In this document: piece by piece, positions 16,952 to 25,865 of the stretch
How the letters are laid out: each line of letters opens with the position of its first letter
How positions within the stretch are numbered: position 1 is the first letter of the stretch
NCBI GenBank assembly: GCA_963762425.1
Contig: CAVXKY010000013.1
Location: 1-64,000, forward strand
Source of the DNA: REEB95 sp963762425
GTDB taxonomy: Bacteria; Pseudomonadota; Alphaproteobacteria; ATCC43930; CGMCC-115725
Reading direction: 5' to 3'
DNA length: 64,000 bases
Notes under the pieces: generated by a model
Told to the model about the DNA's origin: nothing
What the model saw: only the letters and a program-made list of their open reading frames with translations
The model's database searches: none
Translations under genes and position numbers: made by a program

Positions 16952-17469
16952 GGGGAGGGAATGGGAGGGGGGTAATTCCCGCGGGAATAATACGGCGCTT
17001 CGAAACTTCCCGACTTTCCGCCGGATTTGTGCACCAGGCGGATTTCGGAAATCTTCATGCCGCGGTCGACCGCCTTGAGCATGTCGTAGATCGCGAGCGC
17101 CGCCACCGCCACCGCGGTCAACGCCTCCATCTCGACGCCGGTGCGGCCCGTGATCTTGCAGGTGGCGGTGATGTCGACCGCGTTGCGGTTCTTGTCGCAA
17201 CGCAGCTCGAGCTTGACCGAGTTGAGCGCCAGCGGATGGGCGAGCGGGATCAGCTCGGAAGTGCGCTTGGCGCCCATGATGCCGGCCAGCCGCGCGACAT
17301 TCAGCACGTCGCCCTTCTTGGCCTTGCCCTTGCGCACCAGATCGAGCGTGGCGCGCTTCATCAGCACGCTGCCCTTGGCCACGGCCTCGCGCTCGGTCTC
17401 CTCCTTGGCCGAGACGTCGACCATGCGCGCATCGCCCTTGCGGTCGAAATGAGTGAGCGTCTTTTTCAT
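16855..17469 (-). CDS. moaC: cyclic pyranopterin monophosphate synthase, with a C-terminal extension from the island repeat
   Basis: Converts the 3',8-cyclo-GTP product of MoaA into cyclic pyranopterin in Mo-cofactor synthesis. From MKKTLTHFDRKGDARMVDVS the family core is present: KGDVLNVARLAGIMGAKRT, LIPLAHPL, GVEMEALTAV and the end motif LVHKSGGKSG. The normal protein ends close to this point, near residue 160. Here about 45 more residues (PYYSRGN onward) are read from the palindrome and repeat arm, stopping at 16855. This tail is probably an insertion by-product. It lies 10 bp after trpC and is co-transcribed with it. Confidence 0.92.
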   Translation of the reverse strand: MKKTLTHFDRKGDARMVDVSAKEETEREAVAKGSVLMKRATLDLVRKGKAKKGDVLNVARLAGIMGAKRTSELIPLAHPLALNSVKLELRCDKNRNAVDITATCKITGRTGVEMEALTAVAVAALAIYDMLKAVDRGMKISEIRLVHKSGGKSGSFEAPYYSRGNYPPPIPSPSRGGVLVKYSNWQTFGTNLIQAGLGVFSAGP

Positions 17470-17479
17470 CCGCGCCACC

Positions 17480-18286
17480 TTAAACCGGCGCCTTCGCCGG
17501 GGCGAGCAGCGCGCGCGTGGCACTCGCCAAATCCTTCTGCCGCAGCAGGGATTCGCCCACGAGGAAACAGCGCGCGCCCGCGCGCGAGAGCCGCGCGAGG
17601 TCGGCCGGGGCGGAGATGCCGCTTTCGCTCACCAGCAGCCGGTCCTTGGGCAGCAGGGGGCTCAGCGTCTCGGTGGTGGCGATATCGGTCTTGAGAGTCT
17701 TCAGATTGCGGTTGTTGATGCCGATGAGCCTGGTCTTGAGATTGAGCGCGCGGCCAAGCTCTTCGCGGTCATGTACCTCGGCCAGCGCGTCCATGCCCAG
17801 GCTCCTGGCCGCGTGCTCCAGCAAGGCCGCCTCGTTGTCGGTCAGCGCCGCCAGGATGAGCAAAATGCAATCGGCGCCCATCGCCCGCGCCTCGGCCGCC
17901 TGGTAGGGATCGAGCATGAAATCCTTGCGCAGCACCGGCAGCGAACAGGCCGCGCGCGCCGCCGAAAGATGCGCCGCTTCGCCCTTGAAATAAGGCCGGT
18001 CGGTCAGCACCGACAGACAGGCGGCGCCGCCTTGCTCATAGGCGCGGGCGATGGCGGCGGGATCGAAATCCGGCCTTATCATCCCGCCCGAGGGCGAGGC
18101 CATCTTGATCTCGGCGATCAGGCCGTAACCGCCGGCTTTGACCTTGGCTTCGAGCGCCTTGGCGAAGCCGCGCGGCGGGGAGGATTTGGCGGCTTCGCGT
18201 TCGATCTCGTGCAAGGGCCGCGCCGTCTTCGCCCGCGCCACCTCTTCGCGCTTCTTGGCGCAGATCTCGGCCAATATGTCGCTCAT
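17480..18286 (-). CDS. trpC: indole-3-glycerol phosphate synthase
   Basis: Closes the indole ring in tryptophan synthesis. 268 residues from MSDILAEICAKKREEV. TIM-barrel signatures are AEIKMASPSGGMIRPDFDP (catalytic lysine of the EIKxxSPS motif; S-to-A variant), LRKDFMLDPYQ, EVHDREEL, LIGINNRNLKT and VSESGISAPADL. Single-domain form, not fused to TrpF. Its ATG overlaps the trpD stop by 4 bp (ATGA), showing translational coupling. Confidence 0.96.
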   Translation of the reverse strand: MSDILAEICAKKREEVARAKTARPLHEIEREAAKSSPPRGFAKALEAKVKAGGYGLIAEIKMASPSGGMIRPDFDPAAIARAYEQGGAACLSVLTDRPYFKGEAAHLSAARAACSLPVLRKDFMLDPYQAAEARAMGADCILLILAALTDNEAALLEHAARSLGMDALAEVHDREELGRALNLKTRLIGINNRNLKTLKTDIATTETLSPLLPKDRLLVSESGISAPADLARLSRAGARCFLVGESLLRQKDLASATRALLAPAKAPV

Positions 18287-19335
18287 GGAGACGGCACCGG
18301 CTTGGAATTGGTGATCGCGACCAGCTTCGCCAGCGCGCGCTTGGCGTTGCCCGAGGATATCGACTGGCTGGCGCGCGCCACCCCGGCTTTGAAATCGATG
18401 GCGCGGCCGGCCACCACCAGCCCGGCGGCGGCGTTCAACAGCACGATGTCGCGCAACGGGCCGGCCTCGCCCTCGAGCAAGGCCTTGAGCCGGGCGGCGT
18501 TGGCGGCCGGGTCGCCGCCCTTCAAATCGGAAAGGCGCGCGCGCGGCAACCCCGCCATCTCGGGCGAAATCTCGAAGCTCGCAAGCTTGCCGTCCTTCCA
18601 TTCCGCCACCTGGGTCTTTCCCGCGGTGGTGATCTCGTCGAGACCGTCGCCGTGGACGACCCAGGCATGTTCGCTGCCGAGCTTGCCCAGCACCTCGGCC
18701 AGGGGCTTCACCCATTGCGCCGCGTAGACGCCGACCAGCTGGCGCTTGACCCCGGCCGGGTTGGAGATCGGCCCGAGCAGATTGAAGATGGTGCGGGCGC
18801 CGAGCTCGACCCGCGTCGGCCCGACATGGCGCATGGCGCCGTGATATTTGGGCGCCATCAGGAATCCGATGCCGGCCTCGAACATGGCGCGGCGCACCAC
18901 CCCGGGCTCGGCGTCGAGATTGACGCCCAAGGCCTGCAAAATGTCGGCCGCGCCCGACAGCGACGAGAAATTGCGGTTGCCGTGCTTGGCCAGCGGCACG
19001 CCCGCGCCCGCCACCACGATCGCCGCCGCGGTCGAGACGTTGAAGCTGCCCTGGTTGTCGCCGCCGGTGCCGACGATGTCGATCGCGCCCTCGGGCGGCT
19101 CCACCTTCAGCATCTTGGCGCGCATGGTGCGCGCGGCGCCGGTGATCTCCTCCACCGTCTCGCCGCGCACCCGCAGCGCCGCCAGGAACGCGCCCATCTG
19201 CGCCGGCGTCGCGTCGCCCGACATCATGGCGTCGAAGGCGGCGGCGGATTCGGTCTCGCTCAGCTTTTCGCCCGCCAGAACGCGGCCGAGCAGCGTCTTG
19301 AAGGCGGCGGCCTGGCTGATGCCTCCTTCGCTCAT
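18283..19335 (-). CDS. trpD: anthranilate phosphoribosyltransferase
   Basis: Transfers phosphoribose from PRPP to anthranilate. 350 residues with the glycine-rich PRPP loop GTGGDNQGSFNVST, KHGNRNFSSLSGAAD (the usual form is KHGNRxxSSKxGxAD; here Leu replaces Lys), and FNLLGPISNP. It overlaps trpG (ATGA) and trpC by 4 bp each, so trpG-trpD-trpC are coupled. Confidence 0.96.
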   Translation of the reverse strand: MSEGGISQAAAFKTLLGRVLAGEKLSETESAAAFDAMMSGDATPAQMGAFLAALRVRGETVEEITGAARTMRAKMLKVEPPEGAIDIVGTGGDNQGSFNVSTAAAIVVAGAGVPLAKHGNRNFSSLSGAADILQALGVNLDAEPGVVRRAMFEAGIGFLMAPKYHGAMRHVGPTRVELGARTIFNLLGPISNPAGVKRQLVGVYAAQWVKPLAEVLGKLGSEHAWVVHGDGLDEITTAGKTQVAEWKDGKLASFEISPEMAGLPRARLSDLKGGDPAANAARLKALLEGEAGPLRDIVLLNAAAGLVVAGRAIDFKAGVARASQSISSGNAKRALAKLVAITNSKPVPSP

Positions 19336-19916
19336 GCCGGCACTTTGGCGGCGGCGGCGAGGGCGAGGAAATTCCTCAAGAGATCGTGGCCGCCCGCCGA
19401 GGCGATGCTTTCGGGATGGAACTGCACGCCGAACACCGGGCGCTCGCGGTGGGCGAGGCCCATGATGAGTCCGTCGCCGGTTTCGGCGGTCACTTCCAGG
19501 ATTTTCGGCAGGCTCGCGCGTTCGACGATGAGCGAATGATAGCGCGTCGCCGGAAACGGGTTGGGCAGGTTCTTCAACACGCCCGCGCCTTTGTGGCGGA
19601 TTTCGGAAATTTTTCCGTGCATCGGCACCGGCGCGCGCACCACTTTGCCGCCGAAGGCCTGGCCGATCGCCTGATGGCCGAGGCAGACGCCGAGGATGGG
19701 CACCCGCCCGGCCTTGGATATGAGTTCGAGGCAGATGCCGGCATGGTCCGGATCGCTCGGCCCGGGCGAGATCACGATGCCTTGGGGTTTCAAGCCGAGT
19801 GCATCGTTTACCGACAGGGCGTCGTTCCTTTTGACAACCACTTCGGCGCCCAACTCGCCTAAATAGTGCCAGAGGTTGTAGGTGAAGCTGTCGTAGTTAT
19901 CGATCAGCAGGAACAT
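19332..19916 (-). CDS. trpG: anthranilate synthase component II (glutamine amidotransferase)
   Basis: Supplies ammonia from glutamine to TrpE. 194 residues. Class I amidotransferase landmarks are IDNYDSFTYNL at the start, GVCLGHQAIGQAFGG with the nucleophilic Cys, and VQFHPES with the catalytic His-x-Glu. First gene of the trpGDC-moaC run. TrpE, normally just upstream, is displaced to 27.6 kb. No attenuator-like leader peptide was recognised in the 240 bp upstream, which instead holds a palindromic repeat. Confidence 0.95.
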   Translation of the reverse strand: MFLLIDNYDSFTYNLWHYLGELGAEVVVKRNDALSVNDALGLKPQGIVISPGPSDPDHAGICLELISKAGRVPILGVCLGHQAIGQAFGGKVVRAPVPMHGKISEIRHKGAGVLKNLPNPFPATRYHSLIVERASLPKILEVTAETGDGLIMGLAHRERPVFGVQFHPESIASAGGHDLLRNFLALAAAAKVPA

Positions 19917-20000
19917 AAGAAGCCCTCGCGGAAAGCGCGGTTATATCAGGGCCCGCCTTCCGGGAAAAGGCGCGGAAAAGTGCCCGGGCGCGACCTGGCC

Positions 20001-20085
20001 GTCATTGCGAGGCCGCGAAGCGGCCGAAGCAATCCAGCTTCCAATGCTTCATCCCTGGATTGCTTCGCCTGCGGCTCGCAATGAC
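20001..20085. repeat. GTCATTGCGA palindromic repeat, copy 1
   Basis: Begins GTCATTGCGAGGCCGCGAAG, passes through GCAATCCAG and CTGGATTGCTTCG, and ends CTCGCAATGAC: an imperfect inverted repeat able to form one long hairpin. Related copies are at 22401, 40418 and 42110. It lies between divergent trpG and the deacetylase gene. Confidence 0.85.
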
Positions 20086-20159
20086 AAAAAGCCACGGGGA
20101 TTGCGGCGCGGGGTTAAGAAATCGGCTAAGCTCAAGCAGAGAGCCGGGAGAGGCGGGGC

Positions 20160-21092
20160 ATGGAAGTCAGGTGGGAAGAGGACGGGCGCCGGCCGCGCTG
20201 GCGGTTGTGGCTGGGGTTGCTGGCGGCGGCGGCGGTGGCCGGGCTGCTTTTCGGGCTTTACCGCAACGCGCAGGAGCAACGCGAATTCGAGGCTCAATTG
20301 CCGCAGGGCGCGAGCGCGCCGATCCTGCCGCCGCAAACCGAAAACGGCGCGTCCGCGCCGCAGGAAACCACGGCCGCTTCCGCGCCGGCCTGGCTCGCCT
20401 ATGCCGTTCCCGCGCCGGCCGCCGCGGGCAAGCCGCGCATCGCGGTGGTGATCGACGATCTTGGATTGGATCGCGCGCGCACCGAGCGCGCCTTGAAGCT
20501 CAAGGGTCCGCTGACGCTCGTTTTCCTGGCCTATGCCGGCGCTTTGCCGCAACAGGCCGAGGAAGCGCGCAAGGCGGGCGACGAATTGATGCTGCATGTG
20601 GCGACCGGCGGCATGAGTCCGGCCATATCCCTCGGCCCGAACCAGGCGCCGGGCGCGCCGCCGCCGGAGGAAACTTTGCGCCGGCTGCGCTGGGATCTCG
20701 ACCGGCTGCCGGCTTATGTCGGAATCGATCTGCCGGCATCGGTTTCGACCGATCCGCAATACCTGCCGGTCATCATGGGCGAACTCAAATCGCGCGGGCT
20801 GTTGTTCCTCGACAACCACGCCGATGCCGCCGCTGCCGCCGCGGCGCAAAATTCGGGCGTGCCTTATGTCGCGCGCGACGCGACGCTCGACGGGCAGACG
20901 GCGGCCGATATCGGCGATCAGCTGGCGCGGCTCGAAACCCTGGCGCGCCAGAACGGCGCCGCAATCGCTTTCGCCCACGCCAACGACCAAACGCTCGACG
21001 CGCTCCGGCGCTGGCTGCCCACCTTGGCCAAGAAGGGCATCGTGCTGGTGCCGCTTTCCGACATCGCCAAGACGCGCAACGCGGCGGGCTAA
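20160..21092 (+). CDS. divergent polysaccharide deacetylase (YibQ/DUF610 family), catalytic motifs altered
   Basis: 310 residues: a cytoplasmic stub, one membrane helix (WLGLLAAAAVAGLLFGLY, about 17-34), an Ala/Pro-rich linker, then the deacetylase-like barrel beginning IAVVIDDLGLD (near residue 97). The fold markers LTLVFLAYA, RGLLFLD and VPYVARDATLD are present. Where family members have LHLPMEP and VNNHMGS, this protein has LHVATGG and IDLPASVS, so expected metal ligands are missing. It is therefore probably not an active deacetylase, or uses other ligands. It converges with the broken transporter, the two stops overlapping. Confidence 0.75.
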   Translation: MEVRWEEDGRRPRWRLWLGLLAAAAVAGLLFGLYRNAQEQREFEAQLPQGASAPILPPQTENGASAPQETTAASAPAWLAYAVPAPAAAGKPRIAVVIDDLGLDRARTERALKLKGPLTLVFLAYAGALPQQAEEARKAGDELMLHVATGGMSPAISLGPNQAPGAPPPEETLRRLRWDLDRLPAYVGIDLPASVSTDPQYLPVIMGELKSRGLLFLDNHADAAAAAAAQNSGVPYVARDATLDGQTAADIGDQLARLETLARQNGAAIAFAHANDQTLDALRRWLPTLAKKGIVLVPLSDIAKTRNAAG

Positions 21093-22384
21093 GCGCCGCT
21101 GACGGCATGGTGGCGGCGTTGGGGCCGCACCACGATGAGCGTCGCCGCCGCCGCGGCGAAGCCGAAGGCGGAAAGCGCATAAAGTCCCGCATCGAAGCTC
21201 CCGGTCGAAATCCTTGATCCAGCCGACCATATAGGGGCCGGCAAAGTCGCCGAGATTGCCGAGCGCGTTGATCATGGCAATGCCGGCCGCGGCGGCGCTG
21301 CCGCTCAGGAACACCGACGGCAAGGGCCAGAACGGCGCCTTGGCGCCGTAGATGCCGATGGCCGCCGCCGAGAAGAACACGATCGAAACCAGCGAACCGC
21401 CGAGCAAGCCGGCCCCGATCAGGCCCACGCCGATCAGCGCCATGGCCAGCGTCAGGTTGATGCGGCGCTCGTGCATCCGGTCCGAGACGTAGCCCCAGAC
21501 CAGGATGCCGATGGTGCCGATGGTGTAGGGAATGGCGGTGTAGAGCCCCACCTGCATGGTCGACAGCCCGAGGCCCTTGAGGATCTGCGGCAGGAAGAAC
21601 GCCAGGCCCAGATTGGTCGTGGTGTTGGCGAAATAGACGAAGGACAGGCCCCAGACGCGCCAATCGGCGAACACGCGCGCCAGGCTCACGCCGTGCGCCG
21701 TATGCACCGCGTGCTGCTCGGCATCGATGGTTTGCTGCAGCCAGATGCGCTCGACCGGGGAAAGCCATTTGGCGTCGTGCGGCCGGTCGGGCAGGACGAA
21801 CCACACCACCACCGCCATGGCGATGGTCGGCCCGCCTTCGAGCGAGATAGAGCCACTGCCAGCCGGCGAGGCCCAGGGGTCCGTCGAGGCCCAGGATCGC
21901 AGGTCAGAGATCGGCGCGCCCAAGGCCAGCGACAGCGGGATCGCCACCATGAACGTGCCGATGATGCGCGCGCGGTAGGACGGCGGTGAACCAATATGTG
22001 AGATAAAGGATGACGCCGGGGAAAAATCCCGGCCTCGGCCACGCCGATGAGGAAGCGCATGACCAGGAAGCAATTGGGGCCGGCGACGAACACCATCGCC
22101 ATCGCCACCACGCCCCAGCTCACCATGATGCGCGCGATCCAGCGCCGCGCGCCGAAACGCTGGAGCATCAGGTTGCTCGGCACTTCGAAGAAGAAATAGC
22201 CGATGAAGAACATGCCGGCGCCGAGGCCGTAGATATAGGCGGTGAGGCCGATATCCTTGTTCATGGTCAGCGCGGCGAAGCCCACGTTGATGCGGTCGAG
22301 ATAGGCGAGGATGTAGCAGAAGAACAGCAGTGGCACGAGACGGAAGAACGTCTTCTTGGCAACCGCGCGGTGATCGACGTCCAT
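21089..22384 (-). pseudogene. MFS transporter (anion:cation symporter group) broken by several frameshifts
   Basis: The start is clear: MDVDHRAVAKKTFFRLVPLL, then FLDRINVGFAALTM-like sequence (YLDRINVGFAALTMNK), VPSNLMLQRFGARRW and RFLIGVAEAGIFP, typical of the phthalate/tartrate/hydroxyphenylacetate permease group. Beyond this the family sequence continues only by changing phase near 22018, 21978, 21900, 21843 and 21207. It yields YWFTAV, YRARIIGTFMVAIPLSLALG, GLDGPLGLAGWQWL, EGGPTIAMAVVVWF and finally DFTGSFDAGLYALSAFGFA to a TAG at 21089-21091. Substrate unknown. Either a dead gene or a poorly read stretch. Confidence 0.75.
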
Positions 22385-22400
22385 GATTTATTCCCCCTCC

Positions 22401-22462
22401 GTCATCGCGACCAGCGAAGCGGCGAAGCGATCCGGAGCCAAGCCGGATTGCTTCGGCCGCGC
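22401..22462. repeat. GTCATTGCGA-type palindromic repeat, diverged copy
   Basis: GTCATCGCGACCAGCGAAG, GCGATCCGG and CCGGATTGCTTCGGC retain the layout of the repeat at 20001 with several changes; the closing end is degenerate. It lies just upstream of the transporter remnant's start. Confidence 0.55.
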
Positions 22463-22482
22463 GCGCCGCGCCGGGCCAAGAA

Positions 22483-22887
22483 TCACTTCACCGGAATTTG
22501 CAGCGGCTGGCCCTTGTCGAGCACCAGCACGGCGATGCTGCGCGTGCGGCCCTTGGACGCGTTCTTGGTCTCGTGCACCACGCCTTGGAGGTTGTGATAG
22601 GCCTGGCCCGCCTTGATGATGCGCGGTGGCTGGCCGTCGACGTCGAGTTCCAGCGCGCCTTCCGTCACCACGGCGTATTCGTCGCCGGGATGGGTGTGGC
22701 GGCCGGTGGTCGAGCCCGGCGGCCAGTCGATCGAGAGCATGGTGGTTTCCTTGCCGGGAACGCCGCTAACCGGTTCGTTGTGCAGATAGATGACATGCGG
22801 CTTGGGCCGCGGCGCGTCCTGCGCCAGAGCCGGGCCGGAGAACCCGAGCGCCAGCAGCGCGGCGGCGACTATGGCTTTCCTGAACAT
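22483..22887 (-). CDS. exported cupin-domain protein
   Basis: 134 residues: a signal peptide ending GPALA, then a single small cupin barrel. Motif 1 is about GRHTHPGDEYAVVTEG (two His and a Glu, metal ligands) and motif 2 about AGQAYHNLQGVVHETKN. Such proteins bind metals or small ligands, and some are dioxygenase- or isomerase-like; activity cannot be assigned. GGGGAGGAA stands before the ATG. It could be co-transcribed with the downstream transporter remnant. Confidence 0.75.
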   Translation of the reverse strand: MFRKAIVAAALLALGFSGPALAQDAPRPKPHVIYLHNEPVSGVPGKETTMLSIDWPPGSTTGRHTHPGDEYAVVTEGALELDVDGQPPRIIKAGQAYHNLQGVVHETKNASKGRTRSIAVLVLDKGQPLQIPVK

Positions 22888-23106
22888 GATTTCCTCCCCC
22901 TTGTTGCGACCCCTGGTGTTCCAGTTCGTGCGCGAGCTTACCGCTTATCCGGTGGCGCGGATATGGGCGCGCGATTCGCCGGAAACCGGCCCGCTCGCGA
23001 ACCGCGCCCAGCCGGCGGCCGCTTCGCCGGAATTGCGGGCTAATCGCGTGACACCGCGGCGGGATGCGTTTAGTGTTTTAAGATCGCCTCCTGTCCGGAT
23101 GTCGTC

Positions 23107-23379
23107 ATGAAATTCGCAGCCCTCGCAACCTTGCTCGTATTGCTTCCGGCCGCCGCCTTCGGCGACCAGATGGCGGCCGACGATTGCGCCGCCAAACTGC
23201 CGCCGAACTCGGCCTCGATTTACAGCGCGTCCCTGAAAAAAATCTCTTCCGGCGACCCCGTGAGCGACATCGTCAGGAAAGTTACGCGCGGCATGGTCAT
23301 GTCGGGCAGCCTCAGCCGCGACGATGCCAAGCCCGCGGCGGAAGCCGCCGGCGGCTGCCTGAAGTTGCTCAAGAACTAG
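23107..23379 (+). CDS. small secreted protein, unknown
   Basis: 90 residues with a signal peptide (MKFAALATLLVLLPAAAFG), then a short mature domain with two cysteines (DDCAAK and GGCLKL) that could form a disulphide, and a helical middle (SDIVRKVTRGMVMSG). No family recognised. It is followed by a stem-loop at 23424-23445. Confidence 0.5.
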   Translation: MKFAALATLLVLLPAAAFGDQMAADDCAAKLPPNSASIYSASLKKISSGDPVSDIVRKVTRGMVMSGSLSRDDAKPAAEAAGGCLKLLKN

Positions 23380-23423
23380 CGGCACGCCCCCCATAACGGA
23401 CATTGCCCGGCGCGGGCGGCGGG

Positions 23424-23445
23424 TCCGCTTCGTCCCGCAAGCGGA
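23424..23445. repeat. GCGGACAT-type hairpin, copy 1
   Basis: TCCGCTT (23424-23430) pairs with AAGCGGA (23439-23445), followed by CATT. The same AAGCGGACAT hairpin recurs near 25567 and 26431. It sits between convergent genes and may also end transcription, though no T-run follows. Confidence 0.55.
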
Positions 23446-23467
23446 CATTCGGGCGGGTTGAGCGGCC

Positions 23468-24706
23468 CTAGAACGTCCATTGCGCGTCGAGAAAGCCTAC
23501 ATACGCCTTGCCGCTGACGCCGGTCAGGTAGCCAAGCGCGCCATTGGCGTTGATCTGGGTTTCGACCCGGCCGAGTTCGACGCCGAAACGCAACGTGTCG
23601 ACCGGCGTCCAATAGAGGTTGACGTCGTAGCGCTTGGTTCGCACCGAAGGATTTGCGTTGGCCAGGTTTATGTCGAGCGAGAGATAGCTCGCGAACAAAT
23701 TCGTCTCCCATTGTTTCGACCATTGATGGTGGAACGACGCCACCGCGCTCCAGCCGCTGGTCGGCCCGGTAGAAGGCACGATGGACGAGAGCGACGAGAG
23801 ATCGGCCTTGGTGCCGAGGAATTGCGAGGCATCGACCGCATAGGTCGCCTGGGTGCTGACATAATCCCGCGCGCCGATGAACTTCGTCGGCACCGTCGCC
23901 CCGGCGGTGGGCGCCCAGCCGGTGTCCGTCGTCGTGGTCGACGGCCGGGAGGCGATGATGGGGTTGGCCTGCTCCTTCGCCTGCCGCAGCAGCCCGGCGA
24001 GCTGGAACTGCCATTTATCGGCGTTCGCGTAGAGCAGGCGGGCGGTCAGGATCGGCGAGCTGAAATCGACCGAACTCAGGCCCTCGGTGTTTTCCTGCGA
24101 ATTCGGCAGCCCGGATTCGACGGCGAGGGCGAGCTTGGTATCGGCGAAGACGCGATGTTCGTAGGAGACGATCCCGGCGGTGCGGTTCGGGGCCGCCGCC
24201 AGGAACTGGAAATCCTCCGACCAGAAGTTCATCAGCGACGAGGTGTAGCCCACGGTCCCGCCCGCCAGCGCGGCCTTCAACTCCTGCACCGATGCGTCGC
24301 CGGCATGGGTGCCGTCGTCGCTCGCCTTCAGCCACTGCGCCGTTATGCCGGTATCGAGTTCGCCGAGCGGGGTCTGGCGTTGGGTCGCCAGTGTTCCCGT
24401 GGCCTCGTAGGTCTTGGTATAGCGCTGGAACGAGGGCTTGCCGTTGCTCGAAAGCCGGGATGGCGCTCCGCTGCCCGTCGTCGATAGATCGTCCTGATAG
24501 GTGAATGACAGCGTACCGCTCAGTTTGGCGCAGGAGCCGAGAAGGTCGAAGCGGATGCCGCTGCCGGGGAACCCTGCGCAAGCGGCGGGCGCTTCTGTCG
24601 TCGCCGATGTTTGGGCGGCGACCTGATGGCTGAGACCAGCGAGCAGCAGCGCGAGAAAAGCGCCTGGCGCCCAGCCTTTCCGTTGTCGCTTTTCCGCTTC
24701 CGTCAT
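23468..24706 (-). CDS. outer-membrane porin
   Basis: 412 residues: a signal peptide ending HQVAA, a paired-cysteine N-terminal segment (ACAGFPGSGIRFDLLGSC), then alternating amphipathic strands with frequent aromatic ends. The C-terminus is VGFLDAQWTF, ending in the Phe typical of outer-membrane barrels. Size and layout suit an alphaproteobacterial (Porin_2-like) general porin, although overall similarity is from memory only. No operon partners; the gene stands alone with over 300 bp upstream. Confidence 0.65.
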   Translation of the reverse strand: MTEAEKRQRKGWAPGAFLALLLAGLSHQVAAQTSATTEAPAACAGFPGSGIRFDLLGSCAKLSGTLSFTYQDDLSTTGSGAPSRLSSNGKPSFQRYTKTYEATGTLATQRQTPLGELDTGITAQWLKASDDGTHAGDASVQELKAALAGGTVGYTSSLMNFWSEDFQFLAAAPNRTAGIVSYEHRVFADTKLALAVESGLPNSQENTEGLSSVDFSSPILTARLLYANADKWQFQLAGLLRQAKEQANPIIASRPSTTTTDTGWAPTAGATVPTKFIGARDYVSTQATYAVDASQFLGTKADLSSLSSIVPSTGPTSGWSAVASFHHQWSKQWETNLFASYLSLDINLANANPSVRTKRYDVNLYWTPVDTLRFGVELGRVETQINANGALGYLTGVSGKAYVGFLDAQWTF

Positions 24707-25038
24707 TATGTGATTGATCCAGGCGGAGGCATCGAGTCTTCTCCGCTCTGTCTCAAGTATATTGAATATATTGGAAGACTACGACTCATGTCCGACACCG
24801 AACATTTATCTTCGTCCCAACCATGTTTGGCCTCATGATTTCCCGCGGTGCCAGCTCATAAGACGGCGTCGTCCCGAACGCGCCGTCATCTCAACACGCG
24901 GCACTAAGGCCACCGGGTGGCACATCGCCATTCTGTTATCGAGGCGTCGGCTCATATAAGCGGACATAGCTAAGACGCTTCGGAAATCTAGTGACAGAGA
25001 CGCGAGATGAAAGCCGATGATGTGGCTATCTGCCGTCG
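24707..25038. other. intergenic region without a recognisable gene
   Basis: Contains only short frames. A fragment AAGCGGACAT near 24958 matches the core of the hairpin repeats at 23.4, 25.6 and 26.4 kb. The stretch may hold the porin promoter, but no clear boxes were found. Confidence 0.3.
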
Positions 25039-25494
25039 TTGAAGCTCAGCGGAACATCGTTAAGCAGCGCACAGACCCACGCCTCCACTGGTCTCGACTT
25101 TTTGGTTGGCCTGCTGAACGGTTACCTGGACCTCGATGGGGTCATACCGAACACGTTCGGGTCTTTCCAACCCTATTTCATGGCGGGCCTCGGCTTTGCG
25201 AGAAATGATCTTGGTACTTTCAACGGCACGGTTTATGGAGGCCCTCTTGCGGGCTCCGCTCGCACGACTTCGGGCTCCACTCAGACGAATTTCGCTTGGG
25301 TCACCGGTGCCGGTGTTGCCTATCCACTGACCCAGCAACTGAGCCTCGATCTCGCTTATAAATATCTCGATCTTGGACCGCTTCAGACCGGCACGTACGT
25401 AACGTATGTTGGGTTCGCCGGGACACTTACCCCATCCAAATCTGGAGATTTTGACGTTCATACAGTCACCCTAGGGGTCAGGTACCGCTTCTAA
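25039..25494 (+). pseudogene. C-terminal fragment of an outer-membrane beta-barrel protein
   Basis: The frame has a believable barrel C-terminus: GSFQPYFMAGLGFARND, TNFAWVTGAGVAYPLTQQL, LDLAYKYLDLG and VHTVTLGVRYRF with terminal Phe. It resembles the 8-stranded OmpA/Omp25-like porins of alphaproteobacteria. There is no signal peptide, and the N-terminal strands are missing, so the upstream half appears to have been deleted. Low-level similarity begins near 25080. It is unlikely to make a functional protein. Confidence 0.6.
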
Positions 25495-25566
25495 ATTATG
25501 GACTGACCTAATTTGATTCTGCGAGTGTCCTAATTAATTACTCTCAAAACCGGACAGCACCCTAAT

Positions 25567-25772
25567 GTCCGCTTCGGGTCAAAAGCGGACATAACGGCAT
25601 AACATTGGAATGTCCGGTTTTCCCACGATGGCGGAAATCGGCTGGCGGCTTCCCCAACCCGGCCTTCTCGCCCATCCCCACGGGATTGCGCTATGCTCGG
25701 GCCACGAGGGCGCATTAGACGCCCTAGGGGAAGGTAGATGCGTTTCGGTCTTTTCGGCGGCGCCGCGCGGCA
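25567..25772 (+). repeat. upstream copy of a ~205-bp direct repeat
   Basis: Matches 26431-26632 with small differences. The copy includes the AAGCGGACAT hairpin, the TTTTCCCACGATGGCGGAAA segment, the GGGGAAGGTAG ribosome-binding region and the first codons of the luciferase-like gene (MRFGLFGGAAR), after which the two copies diverge. The gene start here leads nowhere. Confidence 0.85.
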
Positions 25773-25865
25773 CGGCGGTCACGTCCCGCGCGAAGGCAAT
25801 GTCGCGGGAAATAAAGGGCGAGGACCGGGGTCCTTCGTCGGCAGAAACCAGCGAAAGGTGGTTCC

